Assembly (NCBI RefSeq): GCF_000020725.1
Contig: NC_011146.1
Location: forward strand, 806,001-870,000
Reading direction: 5' to 3'
Length of the DNA stretch: 64,000 bases
From: Citrifermentans bemidjiense Bem
GTDB taxonomy: Bacteria > Desulfobacterota > Desulfuromonadia > Geobacterales > Geobacteraceae
Made by a program: the position numbers and the translations under genes. Positions 36,517 through 44,956 of this stretch are shown in pieces. How positions within the stretch are numbered: position 1 is the first letter of the stretch; each line of letters opens with the position of its first letter. A model generated the notes under the pieces. It was not told where the DNA came from, did no database searches, and saw only the letters and a list, made by a program, of their open reading frames with translations.

Positions 36517-37239
36517 ATGGCTTATCCAAAGATAATGCTGGTGGACGACACCCGGCTGATACTGGAGCTTGAGAAGAGTTTCCTCAAGTTGTCGCACGTG
36601 GACGTGGTAACCGCCGGCAACGGCGCGGAGGCGCTGGAGCTGATCCGTAAGGATCCCCCCGATCTGATCTTCATGGATATGCATATGCCTGTCATGGACG
36701 GCATCGCCTGCTGCACCGAACTCAAGGCCGACCCGTTTCTTTGCGGCATCCCGGTGGTGATGCTGACGACGGCGGGGAAGGAGGAAGACCGCGAGCTGGC
36801 CAAAGCGGCCGGCTGCGACAACTTCCTGACCAAACCGGTCGACCGCCGCTTATTCCTGGACCTGGCCCGCAAGTACACCAACGCCGTGGACCGGCGCGAG
36901 CAGCGTCTCCCCTGCCGTTTGCCGGCTCTGTTCCTGGTGGGCAAGGCCCCCGCCGCCGGCCTTGTCCTCGACATAGGCGACGGCGGCGTCTTCGTGGCAA
37001 CCAAGGAGCGGCTGCTCTTGCACCAGAGGCTGCGCCTTGCGCTCTATCTGGAGGGGGAACGTCCGGTACTGCTGGAACTAAAAGGGTGGGCGGCCTGGCT
37101 GAACGAGGAGGGAAAACGCGTGCACAGTTCGCTGCCAGCCGGCTTCGGGATGGAGTTCCTGGAGTTGGGCGAAGAGGAGAGTGCGGCGCTGAAATCGTAC
37201 CTCGCCTCGCTCAGGCCGGAAGAGCCGTCGGCATCCTAG
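36517..37239 (+). CDS. Receiver-PilZ two-domain response regulator
   Basis: A 240-residue cytoplasmic protein. The receiver domain (1-122) has LVDDTRLI, the phospho-Asp in LIFMDMHMPVMDG, the switch Thr in VVMLTTAGK and the Lys in FLTKPVD. A PilZ domain (about 125-235) follows with the RxxxR arginines in RREQRLPCRLP and the DIGDGGVFV loop, expected to bind cyclic di-GMP. It therefore joins phospho-relay and cyclic di-GMP control, possibly of motility. Its stop overlaps the converging glycosyltransferase by 4 nt. No kinase is adjacent; CheV is nearby on the other strand. Confidence 0.9.
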   Translation: MAYPKIMLVDDTRLILELEKSFLKLSHVDVVTAGNGAEALELIRKDPPDLIFMDMHMPVMDGIACCTELKADPFLCGIPVVMLTTAGKEEDRELAKAAGCDNFLTKPVDRRLFLDLARKYTNAVDRREQRLPCRLPALFLVGKAPAAGLVLDIGDGGVFVATKERLLLHQRLRLALYLEGERPVLLELKGWAAWLNEEGKRVHSSLPAGFGMEFLELGEEESAALKSYLASLRPEEPSAS

Positions 37240-38282
37240 CGGCAAAGACGCAAGGTTGCCTGAAACCAGAACCAGGTGAAAAGGGCCGCGGCGCAGTTGC
37301 CGGCCCAGTTGTCGATGAGCCGCCCCAAAAGGCGGTCGTGCAGCGAGAGAAAACTTCCCCCCTTCCCATCCCCCGCCCCCCCCGTCACCACGTCCAGAAA
37401 AAACGCGATCTGCCAGGCGTTGCTCCTCACGTAGCTCCCGGTCCGGTACCAAAGCCGCCACCGCTCCCGGCGCGGCAGTTGCGCCATATTCAGCTTGAGG
37501 GGGCGCAGAATGGGGCGCAGCTCCAGACGCTTCGCCGCGTCCTGGCTGCGATAGCTTTGCCGCAGGGATTGGATCAGCGAGAGGTGCCCGAGGGTGGCTA
37601 AGTTCATCAGGATGGCGTTCAGGCTCTGCCGTGGGAGGAGCCCCTCCATGAGGAAGCGGCGGGGCGAGGTGGCGATGCGGGCTGGAAAGAGGATCCAGCT
37701 TCCCTTTTCCCTCACCCTCTCGGCGAGGAAGGTGTCCTCCATGAGCGGGAGCACGCTCTGGAAGGTGCCGAGCTCGTTGAAGAAGTCGCTCCCCATCATG
37801 AACCCTTGGTCGCCGTGTGTGCATCCGGGGCGGTCCAAGGTCGCCTTGGCCCCGTAGAAGCGGTAGGGGAGCGGGGCGGCCCCCTCGAAATCGAAGCAAA
37901 GGGAGAAGCGGCCGGCGACCCTGCTGTCAGCGCGGCGCGCTTTCTCGAGCGCGTCCACGGCTTTTCTCAGCGCCAGCGGGTCATCGAATCTCGAATCCAC
38001 ATGAAGAAAAAGCAAAAGGGGAGCACGCGCCGCGTCCGCCCCTAGGTTCAACTGTGCTCCCCTTCCCTTGGCCCCCTCGATTACTGTCATAGCAAAGGGG
38101 GCGTCCTTGGCGAAGCCGCGGGCAACCCCGATGCCGCCGTCGCTGGAACCCCCGTCGGAGATGATCACCTCCAGGTGCAGCTCGCGCTGCCTAGCCATCG
38201 CGCCCAAGAAGGGGAGCAGATTCCCCTCCTCGTTGTACACCGGCACGACGACCGACAGCTCGGGGCTCCCCTCAAAGGACAA
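37236..38282 (-). CDS. Glycosyltransferase family 2 (TIGR04283-like)
   Basis: A 348-residue GT-A glycosyltransferase. SVVVPVYNEEGNL, VIISDGGSSDGG and LLLFLHVDSRFDD (the DxD-type metal site) show the catalytic domain, and the pattern fits the TIGR04283 group. The C-terminal part (after about 230) is Arg/Leu-rich with a terminal hydrophobic segment, perhaps membrane associated. The start is a TTG overlapping the CheV stop by 11 nt, so it is coupled to CheV translation. The acceptor is unknown. Confidence 0.83.
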   Translation of the reverse strand: MSFEGSPELSVVVPVYNEEGNLLPFLGAMARQRELHLEVIISDGGSSDGGIGVARGFAKDAPFAMTVIEGAKGRGAQLNLGADAARAPLLLFLHVDSRFDDPLALRKAVDALEKARRADSRVAGRFSLCFDFEGAAPLPYRFYGAKATLDRPGCTHGDQGFMMGSDFFNELGTFQSVLPLMEDTFLAERVREKGSWILFPARIATSPRRFLMEGLLPRQSLNAILMNLATLGHLSLIQSLRQSYRSQDAAKRLELRPILRPLKLNMAQLPRRERWRLWYRTGSYVRSNAWQIAFFLDVVTGGAGDGKGGSFLSLHDRLLGRLIDNWAGNCAAALFTWFWFQATLRLCR

Positions 38283-39213
38283 GGGTGTCCGCCTTCTCGA
38301 CCAGGTGGGGGAGGTCGGGCTTGGTGAGGATGCCGCTTGCCCCGAGGTCCCGCCATTTAAGCATGTTGTCCTCGCTGGCGAGGGAGGAAAAGATCACCAC
38401 GGGGAGCTTATCGAGCGTCCCTTCCTTCCTGATCAGGGAGGTGAGGTGCAGCCCGTCCATGCGGGGCATCTCGATGTCGGTGATGACCAGGTGCAGGCTG
38501 TCGGTTACAGCCTTGCCGCTGTCGGCGCACTGCTGGCGCACGGTGCAGACGTACTCCCAGGCCTCCTCGCCGTTTTCCGCCTCCACCACCTGGTAGCCGG
38601 CTTCGCGCAGGGTCCCGCACATGGTCTTGCGTATGAAGGCGGAGTCGTCCGCGACGAGGATGGTTTTCTCATTGCGGTTGATCGACGAGTGGGCGAGCAT
38701 GAGGTCGTCCGTGGGGGCGGCCAGCGCCATGGTGGAGGAGAGTTCCCCTATGATCTTTTCGAAGTCGAGGATCAGGATGATGCGGTCCTCCATCTTGACC
38801 ACGCCGGTGATGTTCGCGTCGTGGATCGCCTTTACCGGCGGCTCCACGTGCTCCCAGGAGATGCGGTAGATGCGGGAGACCGAGTGGACTTGGATCCCTA
38901 CGATGATCCTGTTGAATTCAAGGACGATGACGCGGTCCGCGACGATCCCTTCGCAGTTCTTGTTGAGCGCGCGGGAGAGGTCGATCAGCGTGATCACCTG
39001 GTCTCTCAGCTTGATCATGCCGCTCACCGACGGGTTCGCGTTGACCACCTTGCGCGTGTTGGGGAGCCTGATGATCTCGCGCACCTTGGCGACGTTGACG
39101 CCGAAGTAGCAAGGGACGACGTTCCCCTTGCCGTCCAGTTCGTCTATTCTGAATTCCACTATTTCCAGTTCGTTGGTGCCGCTTTCCAACAGGATCTTGT
39201 TGCTCGGTTCCAT
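38272..39213 (-). CDS. cheV: Chemotaxis adaptor CheV (CheW-receiver)
   Basis: A 313-residue protein. The N-terminal CheW-like domain (about 15-165) has YFGVNVAKVREIIRLPN, SGMIKLRDQVITLIDL and MEDRIILILDFEKI. The receiver domain (about 182-313) has VADDSAFIRK, the phospho-Asp in LVITDIEMPRMDG and the Lys in ILTKPDLP. It couples chemoreceptors to CheA and can be adjusted by phosphorylation. I start at ATG 39211-39213, directly preceded by GGGGGG; a longer frame from 39285 adds 24 residues. A possible sigma-28 promoter is upstream. It is translationally coupled to the glycosyltransferase. Confidence 0.93.
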   Translation of the reverse strand: MEPSNKILLESGTNELEIVEFRIDELDGKGNVVPCYFGVNVAKVREIIRLPNTRKVVNANPSVSGMIKLRDQVITLIDLSRALNKNCEGIVADRVIVLEFNRIIVGIQVHSVSRIYRISWEHVEPPVKAIHDANITGVVKMEDRIILILDFEKIIGELSSTMALAAPTDDLMLAHSSINRNEKTILVADDSAFIRKTMCGTLREAGYQVVEAENGEEAWEYVCTVRQQCADSGKAVTDSLHLVITDIEMPRMDGLHLTSLIRKEGTLDKLPVVIFSSLASEDNMLKWRDLGASGILTKPDLPHLVEKADTLVL

Positions 39214-39253
39214 GTGCCCCCCGCATCGCTTTTTTTGCCGCTTTCTCCTTGCT

Positions 39254-39280
39254 ACATCGGCACAATGATTAAAAGCATGA
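39254..39280 (-). promoter_or_regulatory. Possible sigma-28 (FliA-type) promoter of cheV
   Basis: On the reverse strand TCATGCTT, 11 nt, then GCCGATGT. Matches to the E. coli sigma-28 consensus (TAAAGTTT-N11-GCCGATAA) are 5/8 and 6/8, with ideal spacing. It lies about 41 nt before the cheV ATG. Confidence 0.4.
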
Positions 39281-39294
39281 GGCAAAAATCTCCA

Positions 39295-41301
39295 TTAGAG
39301 CTCCCGGCGCACGTCGACGCGGTTGTCGTAGAAGGTGCTTCCTCCGCCCTCGTCGGTCAGGCGCTGCGAGGTGAGGGCGTTCACCGAGCGGCTCCCCGGC
39401 GCGTAGGCGAGCCACCACACCCCCTCCGCGACCACGAGGCAGGCGGGGACCTTGTCCGTCGTCTTGAGCAGGAAGGTCACCTCTCCGAGCGCGTTCCAGG
39501 CCACCACCCGCTCGCCGTCGGCAAGCCCCTTGGCCGCGGCGTCGGCGGGGTTCATCCTGAGTTGCATCCCCCCCTGCCGCGCCCTTAGTTCCTCCCGCTC
39601 GTAGAAGGTGGCGTTCAGGGCGTAGGGGTTAGGGGCGGTCATGAGCCTGAAGGGGAGGGTCCCGTTCTCCTCGTGGGTGGGAAGGTAAACGGGGAGCGGG
39701 TGCGCCAGCTGCCGGTTCAGGATCTCTATCTTCCCCGAGGTGGTCCGGTATCCCCCTTCCCGCGCGGCGAGTTCCACCGGGAGCCCCGCGGCGAGCGCCT
39801 CCTCGTCGATCCCCTGGCGCAGCGGCGTAGGGACGGCTAAGAGCCGGTCGATCACCTGGTCCGCGGAGAGGTTGAAGAGCTCCTCCTGGAAACCGAGCTC
39901 TGCCGCGAGGAGCGAGAAGACCTCCCAGTTGGACTTGCTCTCCCCGACGGGATCAATCGCCCCCTGCGCCCTCTGTATGCAGTAGGTGCCGTAGGAGCGG
40001 TAGATGTCGCTGTGCTCAAGGGAAGAGGTGGCCGGAAGCACGATATCGGCGTAGCGCGCCGTGTCGGTCATGAAGCGCTCGTGCACCACGGTGAAGAGGT
40101 TCTCCCGCGCGAGCCCCTTCAGGACCGCGTTCTGGTCCGGGGTGACCGCTGCGGGGTTGGAGTGGTAGACGTAGAGCCCCATGACCGGCGGGTCCGAGAG
40201 CTCGTTCAGCGCCTGCCCCAGCTGGTTCATGTTGATCAGGCGCGGCGAGCCCTGGATCAGGTCCTCCCGAAGCAAGAGCCCCATGGGAAAGGCGGCGCCG
40301 GTGGCGGTGTCGGGGAAGCATCCCGCTCCTTCCTTGCCGTAGGCACCGACAAGAGCCGGGAGGCAGCAGATGGTGCGCACGGTCATGGCGCCGTTGCCGT
40401 AGCGCGACAGTGCGCTACCCAGGCGTATGAAGGGGGCGCGGGCGGAAGCAAAGAAGCGGGCCATGAGTTCGATTTCTTCAACGGCAAGACCGGTGATGCG
40501 GGAGCATACCGCCGGCGGGTAGAGCGGGAGCACCTCGCGCTTAAGCTCCTCATAACCCAGCACCTGCGAGTCGAGAAACGCCATATCGGTGAGCCCCTCC
40601 CGGGCGAGGATGTGCATGATCCCCAAGGCCAGGGCCCCGTCGCTTCCCGGGCGGACCAGGAAGGTGCGGTCCGCGGCCGAGGCGGTCGGTGTCTCGTAGG
40701 TGTCGATCAGCCACACCGTGCCCCCTTTTGCCTGCACCTCCTTCGCCTGATTCAGGAAATGGATGCTGGTGGCGGCCGCGTTGATCCCCCACAGGATCAG
40801 GAGGTCGCTTTTGCCGGCTGTCTCAGGGGGAGGTGTCGCCGTCTGCCCCATCACCGCCTGCCACCCCGCCCCCTTGGCCGGGGAGCAGATGGTGCGGTCC
40901 AGCCGGGAGGCCCCAAGCCGGTGGAAGAAGGGGTGCCCGGCGTTTCTCTGCACGATCCCCATGGTACCCGCATAGGAGTAGGGGAGGATCGCCTCGGCCC
41001 CGTGCTCGGCGATGATGGCGCGCCAGCGAGAAGCGATGGTCGCGACCGCCTCCTCCCAGGAGATCGGGGCGAATTCGCCGCTTCCCTTGGCGCCGGTTCT
41101 CTTGAGCGGGGTGGTGAGCCTCAGGGGGGAGTGCACGCTTTCCTCGTAGTGGCGCATCTTCGGGCAGAGGGTGCCGCGGCTGAAGGGGTGCAGCGGGTCT
41201 CCCTTCACGCTTACCGCCTTTCCCCCCTCCACCTCCACCAGCATGCCGCAGGTGTCCGGGCAGTCGAAGGGGCAGACCGATCTCTTGGTAATGACGCTCA
41301 T
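39295..41301 (-). CDS. Molybdopterin oxidoreductase (DMSO reductase family), cytoplasmic
   Basis: A 668-residue catalytic subunit of the molybdopterin guanine dinucleotide family. CPFDCPDTCGMLVEVEGG plus GTLCPKM supplies the four Cys of an N-terminal [4Fe-4S] cluster. LDRTICSPAKGAGW likely holds the Mo ligand Cys, and LYVYHSNPAAVTPD and IVLPATSSLEHSDIYRSYG are cofactor-domain motifs. No twin-arginine leader is seen, so it is probably cytoplasmic. ATG 41299-41301 (MSVITKRSV) is taken over a longer start at 41319. No partner electron-transfer subunit or maturation chaperone is next to it, and the substrate is unknown. Confidence 0.87.
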   Translation of the reverse strand: MSVITKRSVCPFDCPDTCGMLVEVEGGKAVSVKGDPLHPFSRGTLCPKMRHYEESVHSPLRLTTPLKRTGAKGSGEFAPISWEEAVATIASRWRAIIAEHGAEAILPYSYAGTMGIVQRNAGHPFFHRLGASRLDRTICSPAKGAGWQAVMGQTATPPPETAGKSDLLILWGINAAATSIHFLNQAKEVQAKGGTVWLIDTYETPTASAADRTFLVRPGSDGALALGIMHILAREGLTDMAFLDSQVLGYEELKREVLPLYPPAVCSRITGLAVEEIELMARFFASARAPFIRLGSALSRYGNGAMTVRTICCLPALVGAYGKEGAGCFPDTATGAAFPMGLLLREDLIQGSPRLINMNQLGQALNELSDPPVMGLYVYHSNPAAVTPDQNAVLKGLARENLFTVVHERFMTDTARYADIVLPATSSLEHSDIYRSYGTYCIQRAQGAIDPVGESKSNWEVFSLLAAELGFQEELFNLSADQVIDRLLAVPTPLRQGIDEEALAAGLPVELAAREGGYRTTSGKIEILNRQLAHPLPVYLPTHEENGTLPFRLMTAPNPYALNATFYEREELRARQGGMQLRMNPADAAAKGLADGERVVAWNALGEVTFLLKTTDKVPACLVVAEGVWWLAYAPGSRSVNALTSQRLTDEGGGSTFYDNRVDVRREL

Positions 41302-41657
41302 CTTGCATCTCCTTTGCACGGCAAAAACCGGCGGTAAGCGGTCGCCTGGTCTTCTCGAATGAAGGTTTTTAGGGGTTTACCCCCCCCTCCCTTGACGGGA
41401 GGGGGGACCAAGAGCGGCTTTCCAAGCCGATGGTCTCCGCACCCGCGACTGCGATCTCTGCATCCATCCCGAACGTTCTTTGTATGTTTTTTGCCGCTTT
41501 TGAGCAACATAAAATCGAAAAGGGGACAAGCAATCGAAAAAGGGGACAGGCTACTTTTTTCAAAAGAAAAAGTAGCCTGTCCCCCTTCGGCAATATTCCC
41601 CTTCGGCAACTGAAAAACGATCTTTTCTAAAGGCGGCGATCCTGCTATAAAGCCCGG
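41302..41657. other. Intergenic region with G/C-rich hairpin and GGGGACAGGC repeats
   Basis: 356 nt between divergent genes. It holds a CCCCCCTCCC (41382-41391)/GGGAGGGGGG (41397-41406) hairpin and the large palindrome listed separately. It also holds a direct repeat of CCCCTTCGGCAA (about 41583 and 41599). I find no credible promoter or gene in it; the small frames are spurious. Confidence 0.6.
41513..41584. repeat. GGGGACAGGC palindromic repeat (REP-like), copy 1
   Basis: AATCGAAAAGGGGACA occurs twice in tandem, the second copy leading into a 19-20 nt inverted repeat. GGGGACAGGCTACTTTTTTC (41542-41561) pairs with GAAAAAGTAGCCTGTCCCC (41566-41584) around four A, with one bulge. A shorter relative is at 46996-47026. 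The form recalls REP elements mobilised by REP-associated transposases, but no such gene is in the window. Confidence 0.78.
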
Positions 41658-42215
41658 ATGGAAAAAAAGGCGCAAAAAGTGACCCTGGCCGAACTGGCGG
41701 CAACCTTCTTCATGATAGGGGCGACCGGTTTCGGCGGGGGGATGGCGGTGGTGGCGCTGGTCGAGCGGCGCTGCGTGAACGAGAAAAAATGGCTGGAACA
41801 TACCGAGTTCATGCACGGGCTTGCCTTCAGCCAGATCCTAGGTCCCTTTTCGCTCAACAGCTGCACCTTCGTCGGCTACTACCTGCGCGGAGCCTTGGGC
41901 GGCATAGTCGCCGCCACCTCGTTCATCGCCCCGTCCTTTCTGCTGGTCTGCCTTTTGAGCCTGCTTTACTTCCGCTACCACCAGCTCCCGGAGCTGAAGT
42001 CCGCCCTCCTTGGCTCCAACCCGATCGTCATCGCGCTGATCCTGGTGGCGGCTCTCGGGATGGCGCGCAAAAACGCCACCCGCTGGGACAGCGCGACCAT
42101 CGCCTTGATCGCCTTTGCCGCCAGCGCCTTTTTCGGGGTGAGCGGTCTCACCGTGCTGGCCATCGCCGGGTGCTGGGGGTTGTACCAGGGGTGGCGCGCC
42201 GGGAGGAACAACTGA
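41658..42215 (+). CDS. chrA: Chromate transporter-family protein, N-terminal half (ChrA type)
   Basis: A 185-residue inner-membrane protein of the CHR family. FFMIGATGFGGGMAVVALVERRCV and GLAFSQILGPFSLNSCTFVGYYL match the first CHR domain, with about six membrane helices. Split pairs of half-size CHR proteins work together; the second half begins at 42215, overlapping this stop by one base. Chromate export is the family assignment; sulfate or another oxyanion is possible. It begins after a REP-like repeat. Confidence 0.85.
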   Translation: MEKKAQKVTLAELAATFFMIGATGFGGGMAVVALVERRCVNEKKWLEHTEFMHGLAFSQILGPFSLNSCTFVGYYLRGALGGIVAATSFIAPSFLLVCLLSLLYFRYHQLPELKSALLGSNPIVIALILVAALGMARKNATRWDSATIALIAFAASAFFGVSGLTVLAIAGCWGLYQGWRAGRNN

Positions 42216-42739
42216 TGGCGGCGCTGCTGCAGCTTTGCGGGGTGTTCCTCAAGATCGGGGTGGTCTTTTTCGGAGGGGGATACGTCCTGATCCCGCTTTT
42301 GCACCGGGTCATGGTGGATCAGATGCAGTGGCTCTCCCTGAAGGAGTTCCTGGACGGGGTGGCGCTCTCGCAGCTTACCCCCGGACCTTTGGCTATGCTC
42401 GCCACCTTCTCCGGGTTCAAGGCCGGGGGATTCGCTGGGGCGCTGGCCGGGACCGTCTGCATCTTCCTTCCCTGCACCGCGCTCATGCTCCTCATTTCGA
42501 GCCGCTACCGGCAGTTCAGCAAGATACAGGCGGTGAAACACTTCCTGAACGGGATACTCCCGGCGGTGGTGGGGCTGGTTCTGGCCGCCGCCTTCACGCT
42601 GGGGCGGACCTCCCTTGGCTCCGCCCGCGACTTCATCCTCCTGGGCGCCGGATTCCTGCTGCTCCAGTTCACGGCCATAGCGCCTATGGCCGTGATCCTT
42701 GGGGCTGCCGCCGTCGGGTTGCTGCTGAATTTCAGTTGA
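42215..42739 (+). CDS. Chromate transporter-family protein, second half
   Basis: A 174-residue membrane protein. VFLKIGVVFFGGGYVLIPLLHR and DGVALSQLTPGPLAMLATFSGF are the CHR domain motifs, with about six helices. The start ATG 42215-42217 overlaps the preceding TGA, so the two halves are made in step. The two halves probably assemble a full-size transporter. It converges with the cytochrome gene 6 nt downstream. Confidence 0.85.
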   Translation: MAALLQLCGVFLKIGVVFFGGGYVLIPLLHRVMVDQMQWLSLKEFLDGVALSQLTPGPLAMLATFSGFKAGGFAGALAGTVCIFLPCTALMLLISSRYRQFSKIQAVKHFLNGILPAVVGLVLAAAFTLGRTSLGSARDFILLGAGFLLLQFTAIAPMAVILGAAAVGLLLNFS

Positions 42740-42745
42740 GGCAGC

Positions 42746-43054
42746 CTACTTCTTGTGACACTTGGCACAGTTGCCGGCAGGCTTGAACGCCCTCTTGCCG
42801 TTGTGGCACTCGCCGCAGTACTTTCCGCCGTTGATGTCCGCCATCTTCATCTGGGCCGAATCTTTCTTCATCTTGAAGATCTTCGTGTGGCATTCGTTGC
42901 ACTTCATCCCTTTGCCGGCGTGGTCTTTCCCCTCGAAAACCACCTTCCCCATGGAGGTGTTCCACTCCAGCTTCTTGCCGTTGCCGACGGCCAGGGCCTG
43001 CGACGCTGCGAATACCACGATAAGTGCTGCTGCCGATCTGGCGATCTTCTTCAT
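42746..43054 (-). CDS. Periplasmic triheme c7-type cytochrome
   Basis: A 102-residue exported cytochrome. The signal peptide (about 1-22) ends SQALA. Three CxxCH haem sites (CNECH, CGECH, CAKCH) and a preceding His in GKDHAGKG fit the small c3/c7 group that carries electrons across the periplasm in metal-reducing bacteria. With three haems the size is that of PpcA-type proteins, though sequence identity to PpcA is limited. I start at ATG 43052-43054 with GGAGA upstream rather than 43126. No porin-cytochrome genes are adjacent. Confidence 0.9.
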   Translation of the reverse strand: MKKIARSAAALIVVFAASQALAVGNGKKLEWNTSMGKVVFEGKDHAGKGMKCNECHTKIFKMKKDSAQMKMADINGGKYCGECHNGKRAFKPAGNCAKCHKK

Positions 43055-43248
43055 AAGTCTCCTCTCCTCTGTGGTCTCATTAATTACAAACCCTTCCTGT
43101 GATAACACAGGCGAATTCTTTGTCAAGGCGGCTTCCTTTCCCTGTCGTTTCAGTAAATCTCTGCGTCTTCACCCTTGCAAAACTCACAGGTCGAGTTTAA
43201 TGTGTATATCAGCTTAATTTCTTATTAAGATAATCGCACGGGACTGCC

Positions 43249-44244
43249 ATGGAAGACGAATACAGCGAGTACAGGGAATACCTCGGCGAGGGGATGCGCA
43301 TCGAGATCGGGATCCCGCTTTCGGGCGGGGGCGTGTTCCGGGACTGGGCCGAAGTCAGCGAGGGGAACCAGGACGAACTGGTGGTGCAGATCTCGCGCGA
43401 CGTCCTCCCTTCCGAGGTGCGCTTCGATATCGGCTTCATCCTCGATGTCAGCGTCCGGGTAGGGGTCGACGTCTACACCTGCAGTGGGATAGTCATCGAG
43501 AAGCTGGGTGGGCGGGTTTTGCGCATCCGCCTCTTCGGCTCGTTCACGCTGCGCGAGCGCCGTCAGTTCTTCCGCATCGAACTGGGGATGAGGGTCAAGT
43601 ACGATATCATCGACGAATCGCTACGCAGGGACGTGGAAAGGGACTGGGAGGTCCGCAAAGAGCACGAGCACATGAAGTTCCAGGGGTACGACGATTACGT
43701 CATCGCGGCGCAGATGGCCCGCTTCCGCCCCGCCAAGCCGATCGAGTGGCAGGACCTGTTGCGTGCGCAGCTGAACCTCGGGGGGGGCGGGGTCTGCCTG
43801 AGGATCCCGCAGAAGGTCCAGCCCGAGCAGCTGATGAACCTGGAGCTGCATCTTCCCCTGGATCCTCCGCGGGTGGTGCATACGGTGGTCAGGGTGATCC
43901 ACATCAAGCCCCCCCGGCAGCTCAAGGACGGCTCCTACCGCTACGACACCGGGATGCAGTTCGACCTTTTGGACGAGAGGGACCGCGACCTGATCTTCAA
44001 GCAGATCTCCGTGGCTCAGATCGAGCACCTGCGCAAGATAGCGGACAAGCGTGAGCTTGGAGACGTCGACGGCTATGGCCGGCGCAAGCTGACACCGCGG
44101 CAGATCCTGGCGCGGCTGGCCTGGGTCGCTGTCTTGCTGCTTTTGACCTGGGCGCTGACCAGGTTCCTCAGCAACTATTCCCCTTCCAACGAAATCGAGA
44201 AAACCTACGAGCAATCCCTCAAGAAGTACCGGCACCAGGACTGA
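43249..44244 (+). CDS. PilZ domain protein with C-terminal membrane anchor
   Basis: A 331-residue protein. The N-terminal 100 residues (PLSGGGVFRDWAEVSE...) form a YcgR-N-like or other beta domain. A PilZ domain begins at about 105 with LRERRQFFRIELG (the RxxxR arginines in RQFFR), then a helical insertion, and LNLGGGGVCLRIP, where the usual DxSxxG is changed to NxGxxG. A single membrane helix (LAWVAVLLLLTWALTRFL) near the C-terminus anchors it. It probably senses cyclic di-GMP at the membrane; the altered loop may weaken binding. The partner is unknown. Confidence 0.82.
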   Translation: MEDEYSEYREYLGEGMRIEIGIPLSGGGVFRDWAEVSEGNQDELVVQISRDVLPSEVRFDIGFILDVSVRVGVDVYTCSGIVIEKLGGRVLRIRLFGSFTLRERRQFFRIELGMRVKYDIIDESLRRDVERDWEVRKEHEHMKFQGYDDYVIAAQMARFRPAKPIEWQDLLRAQLNLGGGGVCLRIPQKVQPEQLMNLELHLPLDPPRVVHTVVRVIHIKPPRQLKDGSYRYDTGMQFDLLDERDRDLIFKQISVAQIEHLRKIADKRELGDVDGYGRRKLTPRQILARLAWVAVLLLLTWALTRFLSNYSPSNEIEKTYEQSLKKYRHQD

Positions 44245-44475
44245 GAGCAGGCGAGACCGCCACAATTGCGGCTTTGGCCTGATTCACGTGCGCTCCCGTC
44301 CTGGCTGGTGTTCCCGTATTGCCTTGCGCGCCAAACTCGACTATCATGCTCCCCCGGCCCGCTCCCCTTCGGGTGCCCCTTCTCCGCCCGAACAGTGAGC
44401 GGCAAAGGGGGCCGCGTTTCGGGCTCAGGGACTGGCGCCTTCTGGCGACTAACGGTTAACAAGGAAGTGGAAATA

Positions 44476-44952
44476 ATGGTAAGCAACATGATCAGCGCGG
44501 AAGGGCGCAAACGACTGCAGGAGCGCTACGACTTCCTGTGGGAGACGGAGCGGCCGCGCATGGTTAAGAATATGGCGGACGCGGCTGCGGAAGGGGACCG
44601 CTCCGAAAATGCCGAGTACATCTATTCGAAGAAGAGGCTGCGCGAGATCGATCGGGAACTGAGGCACTTGGGGGACCGGCTTAAGGTGGTGAAGGTGGTT
44701 TACCCGCCGCTGAACCCGTCCACGGTGAGCTTCGGCTGCTGGGTCAGCTACGAGGACGAGGAAGGGGAGGAACGCTGCTATCAGCTGGTGGGACCCGACG
44801 AGTTCGACGTAACCGCGGGAAAGATCAGCGTCGACTCGCCGGTCGGCAAGGCTCTTCTGGGGCGCAAGGTCGACGACGAGATCACCATCAAGCGCCCCGC
44901 CGGGGACCTGACCGTAACCATTGTCGCCATCAGTTCCAGCAGGCCCGGGTAA
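44476..44952 (+). CDS. greB: Transcript cleavage factor GreB
   Basis: A 158-residue Gre-family factor that rescues backtracked RNA polymerase by stimulating cleavage of the transcript 3' end. RMVKNMADAAAEGDRSENAE holds the two acidic tip residues of the coiled coil and SKKRLREIDRELRHLGDRL completes it. The C-terminal FKBP-like part has ISVDSPVGKALLGRKVDDE. I start at ATG 44476 with AAGGAAG 8 nt upstream. A longer frame from 44266 adds 70 unrelated residues. GreA and GreB are hard to separate, but EGDRSENAEYIYSKKRLREID is GreB-like. Confidence 0.9.
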   Translation: MVSNMISAEGRKRLQERYDFLWETERPRMVKNMADAAAEGDRSENAEYIYSKKRLREIDRELRHLGDRLKVVKVVYPPLNPSTVSFGCWVSYEDEEGEERCYQLVGPDEFDVTAGKISVDSPVGKALLGRKVDDEITIKRPAGDLTVTIVAISSSRPG

Positions 44953-44956
44953 CGGG

